A stretch of 64,000 bases of DNA. Source: Myxococcales bacterium. Its GTDB lineage: Bacteria > Myxococcota_A > Polyangia > Polyangiales > Houyiibacteriaceae. Numbering within the stretch: the stretch's first letter is position 1; each line of letters begins with the position of its first letter. Shown piece by piece: positions 31,470 to 39,768 of this stretch. The stretch is from the NCBI GenBank assembly GCA_019637115.1, contig JAHBWH010000009.1:32195-96194 (forward strand), given 5' to 3'. The notes beneath the pieces are model-generated. The model made no database searches. It saw only the letters and a program-made list of their open reading frames with translations, and was not told the DNA's origin. Both the position numbers and the translations under genes were made by a program.

Positions 31470-32138
31470 TCACGCGACCAAGATGATGCCTGCCACGAAG
31501 AGCGTGAGGATGCTCGCGAGCGCGAGCAGAACCCAGCGTGGTGCTCCGAGGTCCGAGTCGGCGGTGGCCCAGGCGAGGAACCTCATCCGCCACATCGCAA
31601 AGGTCGTCGACCTGGCCGGGAGGAGGTCCGTCGGCGCCACGAAGACCCCGACGCCCTCGTGAGGTTTCGGGGGCGCGGAGAGAGAGTTCGCTCGCGGGCG
31701 CGGGGCCGCGGAGGGCGGCAAGGGGATACTCGGCAACGTCGTCGCGTATGGGGATGCCGCCCGACCCGTGCCGTACCGGACGCGGCCGACCCTCGGGGGA
31801 GCTTCGGCACCCACCTCCTCACTCGTTCCTTCGCTGAGCACCGAGCCCACACTCGTACCGCTCGGGCCCGAGCCCGCGCTCCCCCGCTCGGACCACGAGC
31901 CCTCGCTCCGCGTCGCCACCTCGGCGTTCGTCGGCGCCTGTGGGAGCCCTTGCGCTGCCACACGGCGCAAGGACGACAACACCGCCGGGCCGACCCGTAC
32001 GGTGGGCTCCGCTGCCAAAGGCTCCGTCGGCCGGGGTAGGTCCACGACCGTGGGGCTCCCCGGAAGCTCGATGGCGTGCTCGTCCGTGTGCTCGTCACCG
32101 TCGGCCTCCAACACCATCGCTTCGTTCTCTGCCTTCAC
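31470..32138 (-). CDS. Low-complexity protein with C-terminal membrane anchor
   Basis: 222 residues and not recognised. The first 190 are Ser/Pro/Ala/Glu-rich and probably disordered; the last 20 (WVLLALASILTLFVAGIILVA) are a membrane helix directly at the C-terminus, so it is tail-anchored with the N-terminus in the cytoplasm. It could be a substrate of the Ser/Thr kinase encoded across the divergent promoter. Start GTG 32138 has GAGGAG 7 nt upstream. Convergent with the deacetylase gene. Confidence 0.6.
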   Translation of the reverse strand: MKAENEAMVLEADGDEHTDEHAIELPGSPTVVDLPRPTEPLAAEPTVRVGPAVLSSLRRVAAQGLPQAPTNAEVATRSEGSWSERGSAGSGPSGTSVGSVLSEGTSEEVGAEAPPRVGRVRYGTGRAASPYATTLPSIPLPPSAAPRPRANSLSAPPKPHEGVGVFVAPTDLLPARSTTFAMWRMRFLAWATADSDLGAPRWVLLALASILTLFVAGIILVA

Positions 32139-32150
32139 GCTTCGCTCCTC

Positions 32151-32218
32151 GGGTGGACAGACCCGCATCGGTCCGTCGGACGCATGAATCGCGCGGGGTG
32201 GACAGACCCGCATCCACC
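32151..32218. repeat. Direct repeat GGGTGGACAGACCCGCATC
   Basis: Two exact 19-bp copies, 45 bp apart, just upstream of the tail-anchored gene. Each contains TGGACA, the half-site of the 16-bp operator, and a GGGT...ACCC inverted element. Possible regulator binding sites. Confidence 0.55.
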
Positions 32219-32461
32219 GACTTTCAAGCATGATTCGCGCCAAACGAAGAGAGCTCGGTGTTCGACGCTCCTCGGCCGTCGCCGCCCCTCGGGAGCAAGT
32301 CGACAGGGACGGCTCCCTGGAGGCTCGGGCCCACACCCAGGGCACCGAGTCTGCCGAATCTTCGACGCTGGTCCGCTGGCGCGGGATGTGCTCCGAGGGT
32401 GCGACGACCCGGGTGAGTCACGCCCCGAGACGCCCAGACCCTCAGCGGCGCGGCCCGACGT

Positions 32462-32477
32462 TGGACAACGTTGGACA
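32462..32477. promoter_or_regulatory. Direct-repeat site TGGACAACGTTGGACA
   Basis: Exact reverse complement of the site at 29646-29661. It lies 137 bp before the start of the signalling operon that contains the sigma-54 activator. No -24/-12 element is visible between the site and ATG 32614. The 475 bp from 32139 to 32613 otherwise hold only the direct repeats above and an open frame without domain content. Confidence 0.5.
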
Positions 32478-32613
32478 CGTCGTGGTGCCGGAGCCTCAGA
32501 TGACCGCTTCCCTACGAGCCGGCGACAGATCGCAGCCAGATCACAGCACCACCCGTGGTAACCCCCCGCTCGGGGCGCAGGCGGCGGACGTGTCTCTGGG
32601 GGGAAGAGCGGAG

Positions 32614-34590
32614 ATGGGGAAAGCAGCGCTGGATGCTCAACCGACCTTCGCCGGGCAGCGATCTCCATGTCGCATGGCGGGTCTCGCCGTGGCGATCGTG
32701 ACCAGCCGAGAGGGCCTCGCGGACGCGGTGGGGTCGAGGATGCGCGCCGAGGGGGCCCGCCCTGTTTGGACCGGGTGTCCAGGAGCGCCGCGTTCCGCGG
32801 ATCATCCTTTCTTCGACGCCATCGTCTGGCTCGATCACGCCGACCCCCGACAGCCTGACTTCGCCGCCCTGGTCGCGGGCAACCCCCGCGCGCGCTGGGC
32901 CCATGTCGTCGCCGTTCGATGGGTAGACGACCTGAGCCCGACCGAATGGCTCGCTTGCTTCGACGCGCTCGTCGGGGCCGTACTCGAGCGAACGATGGCG
33001 CGCGTCGTCGCGCGTGTGGAAGCCGAGACGTCGGGTCGGGTGCACTTCTCGACGCGGGAGCTCGACCCCTTCACGCTCCTCTGGTCGCTCGGGTCGAGGC
33101 CCGGCTCCGGCGTCGTCACCTTCGACGCCGCCAACGGGTCGTGCGTCGTGGAGCTCGTCCGTGGCTCGGTCGTGAACGCTCGTTTCACGCCGCGCACCCT
33201 CCACGAGCGACCGCTCGAGGGCTTCGAGGCGCTCGCGGCCACGTTGGCGCTCGACGACGCGCGTGTGCGCTGGCGCGCGACGCCGTCCCCCATCACCGAT
33301 CGAGAGCCGGTCGCGCTCAGCCTCGCGCTCGAGGCGGCCGGTCGGATCTACGACGAGATTCACGCCCACCTCCCGACGACGCGCCACCGCCCGCACGCCT
33401 CCCTCGCCAGCGCGCCGACCGACCCGTGCCTCTGGCTCTCCGAGCCGCTCCTCGCACACGACGATCCGTTGGTCTGGCTCGAGGCGACGGCGAGCGCGCC
33501 GCCCAGCGTCGGGCCCACGGATCCATGGGAGTCGGATACGGACGTCCGACGCCCTGACTCTGCGCTCATTCGCCTCGCGCGCGAGCTCGAGTCCACGAAC
33601 GAAGACCCAGACCTGGTCGTCGGCCCTCTGCGTCCGCCGACGGTCGCCCCTGGCGCAACCTCTGGGGTGTTCACTGCGTATGTCGATCGACCGCCCGGCG
33701 GCGAGGAGGTCGACCCCGAGGCGCGCCATCCCCAGGTGGCGGCGCCGACCCGATGGGCCGCGACGAGCCCCGCACCGCGAGCTCGCGGCGCGGGGAGTCC
33801 CATGGATGGCGCTGCGCCGGAGGTCTCGGCGCCCGATCTCGCTCCGGGGAGGACCCTCGACCGCGCCGCCCTGAGCCTGTGCGCGGCGAGCGTGGCGGTG
33901 ATCGCAGGGTTGGTGTGCGCGGGTTGGAGCGAGGCCACGTCGGTCGCGCCGACGTCCGGCGAGCCCACCTCCGTCGGATCGACACCAACCCTGGCAGCGC
34001 GAGCGCCCGCGTCGGAGCCCTCGCGCCACCCGTCACCCGCTTCGACAGACGCACGAGTCGGCGGCCCCGAGGCTCCGGACGCGCCGAGCGAGGCGACGGA
34101 GCGCGAGGCGAGGGCACTGGAGGACGCGGCGCGTGAGGACTCCGACGAGCCGGGGTCGTCGGCGGACGCGGAGGAGGCCGTCCCCGAGCGTCTCCACGAC
34201 CGACGGGCCGCCGAGCGGCTCTACCAGCGCGCGCAGCGGTACGCCGAGCAAGGCGACCGAGCACGCGCCTACGAGCTCGCGACGCGTGCCTCGGAGCTCG
34301 CGTGGACGTCCCGTCGGCTCGCCCGTTTCGCTCGAAGCCTCGCGGTCCCGCCGTCGGAAGGTCGCGAGGCGCCGATCCACGCTGTCGAGGGCGCTCCTCG
34401 ATCCGACGTCGACGTCCGGGCCGCCCGCGCCGACGAGCGCGATGGTTCGCGCGGCGCCGACGAAGCTCGGGACGCCGTCGGCCGCGACGAGGGCGCCGCC
34501 GCCACCGATGGCCGCCCGCGCGCCCCCGCGGCGACCGACGCGGCGGCAGGCGCGGCGAATGACGCGGCGAATGACGAAGGCGGCGCATGA
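32614..34590 (+). CDS. DUF4388-type signalling protein with membrane helix and TPR-like end
   Basis: About 658 residues. The N-terminal part resembles a receiver without its phosphate site (AVAIVTSREGLADAVGSRMRAEG). Next comes a DUF4388/PATAN-like segment (GRVHFSTRELDPFTLLWSLGS ... VVELVRGSVVNARF), a family linked to two-component and kinase signalling. A membrane helix (LSLCAASVAVIAGLVCAGW) precedes a charged linker and one TPR-like repeat (AERLYQRAQRYAEQGDRARAYELATRASEL). Its stop overlaps the kinase ATG (ATGA), so they are translationally coupled, likely as an adaptor or substrate. Start uncertain: ATG 32614 has a purine-rich upstream; the frame is open back to 32230. Confidence 0.68.
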   Translation: MGKAALDAQPTFAGQRSPCRMAGLAVAIVTSREGLADAVGSRMRAEGARPVWTGCPGAPRSADHPFFDAIVWLDHADPRQPDFAALVAGNPRARWAHVVAVRWVDDLSPTEWLACFDALVGAVLERTMARVVARVEAETSGRVHFSTRELDPFTLLWSLGSRPGSGVVTFDAANGSCVVELVRGSVVNARFTPRTLHERPLEGFEALAATLALDDARVRWRATPSPITDREPVALSLALEAAGRIYDEIHAHLPTTRHRPHASLASAPTDPCLWLSEPLLAHDDPLVWLEATASAPPSVGPTDPWESDTDVRRPDSALIRLARELESTNEDPDLVVGPLRPPTVAPGATSGVFTAYVDRPPGGEEVDPEARHPQVAAPTRWAATSPAPRARGAGSPMDGAAPEVSAPDLAPGRTLDRAALSLCAASVAVIAGLVCAGWSEATSVAPTSGEPTSVGSTPTLAARAPASEPSRHPSPASTDARVGGPEAPDAPSEATEREARALEDAAREDSDEPGSSADAEEAVPERLHDRRAAERLYQRAQRYAEQGDRARAYELATRASELAWTSRRLARFARSLAVPPSEGREAPIHAVEGAPRSDVDVRAARADERDGSRGADEARDAVGRDEGAAATDGRPRAPAATDAAAGAANDAANDEGGA

Positions 34591-36362
34591 ACGCCGCGCG
34601 CGCGAGCCTGACGCCGATCGGCCTGCCCGAGACCCTCGGCCGTTATGACGTCCTCGGGCGCCTCGGCGCAGGCGGGATGGCGGAGGTGCTCCTCGGTCGG
34701 CAGGAGGGCGCCGCCGGCTTCGAGCGCTTCGTCGCCATCAAGCGGCTGCTCCCGCACTTCGCCGAAGACAGCGAGCTCGCGACGATGTTCGTCGACGAGG
34801 GCCGCGTGCTCGCGCGCATTCGCCACCCGAACGTCGTCACCGTCGAGGACCTGGTCGACGACGGAGACACGGTCTTCCTCGTCATGGAGCACCTCGTCGG
34901 CGAGAGCCTCTCCAACTTCTCGTTGGCGCTCCGGGCGCGAGCCCTCCGGCTACCGCCCGCGCTCGCGGCGTACGTGGTGGCGGAGGCCGCCGCCGGGCTA
35001 CACGCGGCGCACGAGCTCCGCGACGAGGCGGGCCGTTCGCTCCGGCTGGTTCATCGCGACGTCTCCCCGCAGAACCTCTTCGTGACCGAGCAGGGCGAGG
35101 TGAAGGTCCTCGACTTCGGCATCGCGCGACACGACGATCGCCTCGGCATCACGCGCACGGGCCACGCGCCGGGCAAGCTCGCGTACATGTCGCCAGAGCA
35201 GCTCTCGGCGCGAGGGGTCGACCGGCGCACGGACGTGTTCGCGCTCGGGGTGGTGCTCTTCGAGCTGCTGACGGAGCGCCGACTCTTCCGGCGCGAGTCG
35301 GACATCGCGACCATCCGCGCCGTCTGCACCGGGCCGATCCCCGACCCTCGAGACCTCGCCGACGGCGTCCCCGGTGGCGTGGCAGAGGCGTGCCTGCGCG
35401 CACTCTCCCGCGCTCCCGACGCGCGCTTCGCGACCGCGCTTCAGCTCCGCGAGGCGCTGCTCGACGCGTGCGCCGCCACGCTCGGCCCCGGCCCGGAGCT
35501 CTTGCTCGCCGACCTCCTGCGTTCGGTCCTCGGCGACCAGCTCGACGAGCGGGTCGCCTGGCAGCGCGAGATGCGACGTCGCTTCGCCAGCGTCCTACCT
35601 CCCCGATCAGCCAGCGCCCCGTGCCACTCGATCAGCGGCTCGAGCACGTTCGGAGCGCTCCCGTACGAGCCGAGCTTCGCATCGGCTCCGGACACGGATC
35701 CGAACGATCACGCGGCGAATTCCTTCGGGCCTGCCGACTCTCCGCAGTCCTCCTTCATCGTGCCCCCGCCGGCGCCGCTGCCACGCGAGGCCGAGGTGGG
35801 CACGGAGCGCGACCGCTCGCTGGTGGCCGCGACGCCGCGCGGGGCCCGGCAGTCGGCGTGGGTGTGGGGCGTCGTCGCGCTCGCCGCGATGGTCGCCTTC
35901 GTCGGAGGCTTGCTCTGGGACCCGGAGCCCGGGCCGGCGGCGCGTCTGCCGCTGCTCCAAGAGCCTCGCGAGCCCATCCTCCCGGCGCTGGAGGGGAGCG
36001 CCCCCGTCGGGGCGGCGCCCGGTGCAGGGACCACCGCGGTGGAGAGGAACGCGGCCGCGACCGACGAGGTGACGCTCGAGATCGACACCGAGCCCCCCGG
36101 CGCGACCGTCGAGCTCGACGAGGTGCTCCTCGGCACGACGCCGCTCACGACCGTGATCCCCCGCGAGGACGTCGAGCGCGTGCTCACGTTCGAGCGCGAC
36201 GGGTACGCGCGCGACGAGCACCGCATTCGCCCGACCACGAGCCACGCGATTCACCGCGTGCTGCGGCGGGCGCCCCCACGCCAACGCTCCGCGCCGCCCG
36301 ACCGCGACCTCGGGGACCTCGAGGGGCCGGACACCGCAGGGATCGCGATCGACTATCCATGA
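34587..36362 (+). CDS. Ser/Thr protein kinase with PEGA domain
   Basis: 591 residues. Kinase domain about 17-290: glycine loop GRLGAGGMAEV, catalytic Lys in VAIKRLL, HRDVSPQNLF catalytic loop, DFGIAR, and SPEQL. The HRDxSPQN form is the usual bacterial type of myxobacteria. A Pro/Ser-rich linker, one membrane helix (422-443, AWVWGVVALAAMVAFVGGLLW) and an extracytoplasmic PEGA domain (about 494-555, LEIDTEPPGATVELDEVLLG) follow. Overlaps both neighbours by ATGA, so four genes are co-translated. Probably senses envelope state through PEGA and phosphorylates operon partners. Confidence 0.95.
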   Translation: MNAARASLTPIGLPETLGRYDVLGRLGAGGMAEVLLGRQEGAAGFERFVAIKRLLPHFAEDSELATMFVDEGRVLARIRHPNVVTVEDLVDDGDTVFLVMEHLVGESLSNFSLALRARALRLPPALAAYVVAEAAAGLHAAHELRDEAGRSLRLVHRDVSPQNLFVTEQGEVKVLDFGIARHDDRLGITRTGHAPGKLAYMSPEQLSARGVDRRTDVFALGVVLFELLTERRLFRRESDIATIRAVCTGPIPDPRDLADGVPGGVAEACLRALSRAPDARFATALQLREALLDACAATLGPGPELLLADLLRSVLGDQLDERVAWQREMRRRFASVLPPRSASAPCHSISGSSTFGALPYEPSFASAPDTDPNDHAANSFGPADSPQSSFIVPPPAPLPREAEVGTERDRSLVAATPRGARQSAWVWGVVALAAMVAFVGGLLWDPEPGPAARLPLLQEPREPILPALEGSAPVGAAPGAGTTAVERNAAATDEVTLEIDTEPPGATVELDEVLLGTTPLTTVIPREDVERVLTFERDGYARDEHRIRPTTSHAIHRVLRRAPPRQRSAPPDRDLGDLEGPDTAGIAIDYP

Positions 36363-37300
36363 GCACCCAACGTCGCCCTCTCCATCTCCTCGCGGCCCTC
36401 GTCGTCACCCTGGTCGTTGCGACCATCGCCGACACCGCGGACGCGCAGCGACGGCGTCGCTCGACGCGCTCGCTCGTGCAGCCGTCCTTCGCGCAGGTCG
36501 ACGAAGACGATCCCGGCCGCGACCATTTCCTCGCGGGCGTCGACCTCTATCGCAACGACGATCGCGACGGCGCGGTCGAGGAGTTCATCGCGAGCTTCGA
36601 CGCTCGCCCCGAGCCCGTCGTGGCCTACAACCTCGGCCAGGTGCTGCGCGAGCTCAGGCGCTACGAAGAGGCCGTCGTGTGGTACCGGCGATTCCTAGAG
36701 CTCGGTGAGGGTCGAGCGGCGCGGCGACGACAGGTCGCGACGGTCGTGCGACGCCTGGAGCGGATCTTGGTTCCGTTGTCGCTCGACGTTCGGCCCGACC
36801 AAGCCGAGGTCCGGATCGATGGGCGTGTGGTCGGGCGCGCACCCTTCGAGGCGCCGGTGCTCGTAGGGCCCGGAGAACGACGCCTGACGATCACTGCGGA
36901 GGGCTTCGTGCCGATCGAGGACATGGTGCTCGTGCGGGCGCGGCAGCCAGTGGAGCTCGCCTTTTCGCTGGTCCCCACGACCTCGCGCCTGCGCGTGACC
37001 GCCGACCCGCCCTCGGCGACAATCCTCATCGACGGCGTCCCCGTCGGCGAAGGCGAAGCGCAACGCACCGTCGAGCAAGGGCGCTATGTCGTCGAGGTGG
37101 TGCGCCCTGGTTACGAGCGCCGCATGGCGCCCATCGAGGTCGCTGACGACGTCGAGCTGCACCTCACGCTGGACCCCGAGCCAAAGCGGGCGTGGCAGAA
37201 GTGGTGGGTGTGGACGATCATCGCCGTCGCGGTCGTGGGCCTGGCGGTGGGCACCACCGCCATCGTGCTTGCGGCCTCGTCACGCCCAGAGGCGAGCTGA
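36359..37300 (+). CDS. TPR-PEGA envelope protein
   Basis: 313 residues. Signal peptide (PLHLLAALVVTLVVATIADTADAQ), a TPR-like region (about 50-120: FLAGVDLYRNDDRDGAVEEF, VAYNLGQVLRELRRYEEAVVWYRRFLEL), two PEGA repeats (about 140-205 and 208-275: ADPPSATILIDGVPVGEG) and a C-terminal membrane helix (WWVWTIIAVAVVGLAVGTTAIVLA). It is likely a periplasmic partner of the PEGA-bearing kinase. ATGA overlap with the kinase stop. Confidence 0.85.
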   Translation: MSTQRRPLHLLAALVVTLVVATIADTADAQRRRRSTRSLVQPSFAQVDEDDPGRDHFLAGVDLYRNDDRDGAVEEFIASFDARPEPVVAYNLGQVLRELRRYEEAVVWYRRFLELGEGRAARRRQVATVVRRLERILVPLSLDVRPDQAEVRIDGRVVGRAPFEAPVLVGPGERRLTITAEGFVPIEDMVLVRARQPVELAFSLVPTTSRLRVTADPPSATILIDGVPVGEGEAQRTVEQGRYVVEVVRPGYERRMAPIEVADDVELHLTLDPEPKRAWQKWWVWTIIAVAVVGLAVGTTAIVLAASSRPEAS

Positions 37301-37301
37301 G

Positions 37302-38729
37302 ATGACGGCGGACGACAGCTCTCGACGCGCCGTCGGCGCCGAAGCGCTCCTCGCGTCGGCTGCCCCGTTGAGGCACGCTCCGGACGTGAGTCAGCTCGAA
37401 CGCACGGTGCGCGCGGTCCGTAGGCCCTTCCACAAGCCGCGGGCGCTGCGAGTCCGGGTCACCGAGGGGCTCGACGTCGACCGGTCCTTCGTGCTCTCCG
37501 ACAGCGCCGAGGCTACCCTCGGCACGAACGGCGACGCCGACCTCGTGCTGACGGACGCGACCGTCAGCCAGTACCACCTCGAGATCGCCTCGACGCCCTT
37601 TGGCGTGCGTCTGCGCGACCTCGGGAGCCTGAACGGCACGTACCTCGACGACGTCGAGATCAAAGAGGCCACCGTGCCGCTCGGCGCCAAGGTGCGCGTC
37701 GGCCAGACGACCCTCGTGCTGGAGGACGCCGGCGCGCAGCGCCCGCGCGAGCGCCCTGGCGACACTTCCCTCCCGGGGCTCGTGGCCGTGAGCCCGAGCA
37801 TGCGCCAGGTCGCCGAGCAGGTGCAGCGGATCGCCCCGACGCCGGTGTCCGTGTTGCTCCAGGGGGAGACGGGCACCGGCAAAGAGGTCATCGCCGAGTC
37901 GGTCCACCGGGCGAGCGAGCGCTCGCAGGCGCCCTTCGTCGTGGTCGACTGTGGCGCCATCCCCGCGAACCTGATCGCGTCGGAGCTCTTCGGCCACGAG
38001 AAGGGCTCCTTCACCGGAGCCGATCGCCAGCGGCGCGGCGCCTTCGAACGGGCCCACGGGGGCACGCTCTTCCTCGACGAGATCGGCGAGCTGCCGCTCC
38101 CGCTCCAACCCTCGCTGCTCGGCGTGCTCGAGCGCCGGAAGTTCCGCCGCGTCGGCGGCGAGGCGGACATCGACGTCGACGTCCGCGTCGTCAGCGCGAC
38201 CCACCGGGACCTCCGCGCCGAGGTCAACGCGGGGACCTTCCGCGCCGACCTCTACTTCCGGCTGGCCGTCACGAGGATCGTCATCCCGCCGCTGCGGGAG
38301 CGGCCGGAGGACGTCGAGGCGCTCGTTCGTTTCTTCCTTCGCCAGCTCACGGGGAGCCCCGACGGGGTCGAGCTCTCGCCTCGACAGATCGAGGAGCTGA
38401 CGCGACATCGATGGAGCGGCAACGTCCGAGAGCTCCGCAACGTGGTCGAGAGCGCGGTCGCCTTGGGCGTGTGGGATCTGACCCACGTCGGCGGCTACGC
38501 CAACTCCTCGGGGACGCCCGCGGCGCTCCCGGAGGTCGCGCGGGCGTGGAGCGGTGACGAGATCCCCACCTACAAGGACGCGCGCGCCGAGGCGTTGCAG
38601 GCGTTCGAGCGCGAGTACCTGACCCGATTGAACGAGCGCTGCAGCGGCAACGCCTCGGCGGCTTCGCGCCTCGCGGCCATGGACCGTCGGTACCTGCTCA
38701 CGCTGCTACGTCGGCACGGCTTGCGGTGA
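37302..38729 (+). CDS. FHA-domain sigma-54-dependent transcriptional activator
   Basis: 475 residues. The N-terminal FHA domain (about 48-130; LGTNGDADLVLTDATVSQYHLEI, GSLNGTYLD) binds phosphothreonine. The AAA+ core (158-390) has Walker A GETGTGKE, the sigma-54 contact loop GSFTGAD, Walker B GGTLFLDEIGEL and the arginine-finger region. A Fis-type helix-turn-helix closes the protein (NASAASRLAAMDRRYLLTLL). Kinase phosphorylation read by FHA would replace the usual receiver domain. It starts 1 bp after the TPR-PEGA stop. Targets may include the sigma-54-like promoter at 29788. Confidence 0.95.
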   Translation: MTADDSSRRAVGAEALLASAAPLRHAPDVSQLERTVRAVRRPFHKPRALRVRVTEGLDVDRSFVLSDSAEATLGTNGDADLVLTDATVSQYHLEIASTPFGVRLRDLGSLNGTYLDDVEIKEATVPLGAKVRVGQTTLVLEDAGAQRPRERPGDTSLPGLVAVSPSMRQVAEQVQRIAPTPVSVLLQGETGTGKEVIAESVHRASERSQAPFVVVDCGAIPANLIASELFGHEKGSFTGADRQRRGAFERAHGGTLFLDEIGELPLPLQPSLLGVLERRKFRRVGGEADIDVDVRVVSATHRDLRAEVNAGTFRADLYFRLAVTRIVIPPLRERPEDVEALVRFFLRQLTGSPDGVELSPRQIEELTRHRWSGNVRELRNVVESAVALGVWDLTHVGGYANSSGTPAALPEVARAWSGDEIPTYKDARAEALQAFEREYLTRLNERCSGNASAASRLAAMDRRYLLTLLRRHGLR

Positions 38730-38741
38730 GCCCAGAGAGGG

Positions 38742-39698
38742 TCAGTCGACATCCGTCGCGCCATCGGCCTCGCCGGGCGCGGCCGGGCCGCCTCGCAACG
38801 TCCTCACCAATCCACCGAGCGCGTCCTCGTCGGGGAGCGAGAGGCTCGACATCGCCGCGCGCCACGCCAGCACGAGCTCCCGCGCCGTGGCGTATCGAGC
38901 CGAGGGCTCCCGCTCGAGCGCCCGAAGCACGACTGCCGCGAGCGCGGCGGGCACCTCGCGGTTGTGGTCGGCTGGGCTGACGATCGGCGCGAAGAGCAGC
39001 TTCTCCACCAGCGCCACCATATCCGTCGCGGGGAAGAGCTGGCGTCCGGTGAGCGCCTCCCACGCGACGACGCCCCAACCGAAGACATCCGTTCGGCGAT
39101 CGACGCGCTCCCCCTCCGCTTGCTCGGGTGAGAAGTAGCTCAGCTTGCCCTTCATCTCGCCCGTGCGGGTCTCGGAGATGCGATGGAGCGCCCTCGCGAT
39201 CCCGAAGTCGAGCACGCGGGCGCGTCCGTCCACGCCGACCATGATGTTCTGGGGGGACACGTCGCGATGCACGATCTCCAGGTGGCGCCCCTCGAGGTCG
39301 CGCGCCTCGTGCGCCTCGTGCAGACCCTGGGCGACGTGCTCGAGGACGCGGGCCGCGCTCGCGACGGGGATCCGCCCGCCGGTCCGCGCGATCATCTGGC
39401 GCAGCGTGAGCCCGTCGACGAAGTCCATCACGATGAAAGGCATCCCGTCCGAGGTCCGCCCGAGGTCGATCGTGCTGACCACGTAGGGGCTCTGGATGCA
39501 AGCGACGAGGCGGGCCTCGTCGAGCAGCATCTCCTCGAAGCCCGGTTGCGTCACGAGGTGCGGGAGGATCTGCTTGATCGCGACGGGCCGCGCGAACCCG
39601 CCCTCCCCGCGCAGCGTCGCGAGGTAGACCTCGGCCATGCCGCCGCGGGCGATCGGGCGGACGGTCTCGTATCGACCGAAATCTGGTTTCGTCACCAC
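38742..39698 (-). CDS. Ser/Thr protein kinase (soluble)
   Basis: About 318 residues, little more than the kinase domain: glycine loop RPIARGGMAEVY, Lys in VAIKQIL, HRDVSPQNIM, DFGIAR, and SPEQAEG with DVFGWGVVAWE. A short C-terminal tail rich in Pro/Ala/Asp replaces the usual membrane and sensor parts, so it is probably cytoplasmic. Start: GTG 39698, because TATCCT lies 8 nt upstream as in other leaderless-looking genes; GTG 39719 is also open. Convergent with the sigma-54 activator, 12 bp apart. Confidence 0.93.
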   Translation of the reverse strand: MVTKPDFGRYETVRPIARGGMAEVYLATLRGEGGFARPVAIKQILPHLVTQPGFEEMLLDEARLVACIQSPYVVSTIDLGRTSDGMPFIVMDFVDGLTLRQMIARTGGRIPVASAARVLEHVAQGLHEAHEARDLEGRHLEIVHRDVSPQNIMVGVDGRARVLDFGIARALHRISETRTGEMKGKLSYFSPEQAEGERVDRRTDVFGWGVVAWEALTGRQLFPATDMVALVEKLLFAPIVSPADHNREVPAALAAVVLRALEREPSARYATARELVLAWRAAMSSLSLPDEDALGGLVRTLRGGPAAPGEADGATDVD

Positions 39699-39706
39699 GT
39701 GCGCGG

Positions 39707-39712
39707 AGGATA
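39707..39712 (-). promoter_or_regulatory. -10-like box TATCCT, 8 nt before GTG
   Basis: TATCCT ends 8 nt before the GTG start of the soluble kinase, with no Shine-Dalgarno between. Confidence 0.45.
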
Positions 39713-39768
39713 GCAGCACGCCCCGCGCGACGAGGGCGCGACGAGGCGCGACGCGAACACGTCCACCC

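Noticed and set aside
32230..32613. N-terminal extension of the DUF4388 gene
   Set aside because: The frame is open but has no domain, contains regulatory repeats, and a better start lies at 32614.
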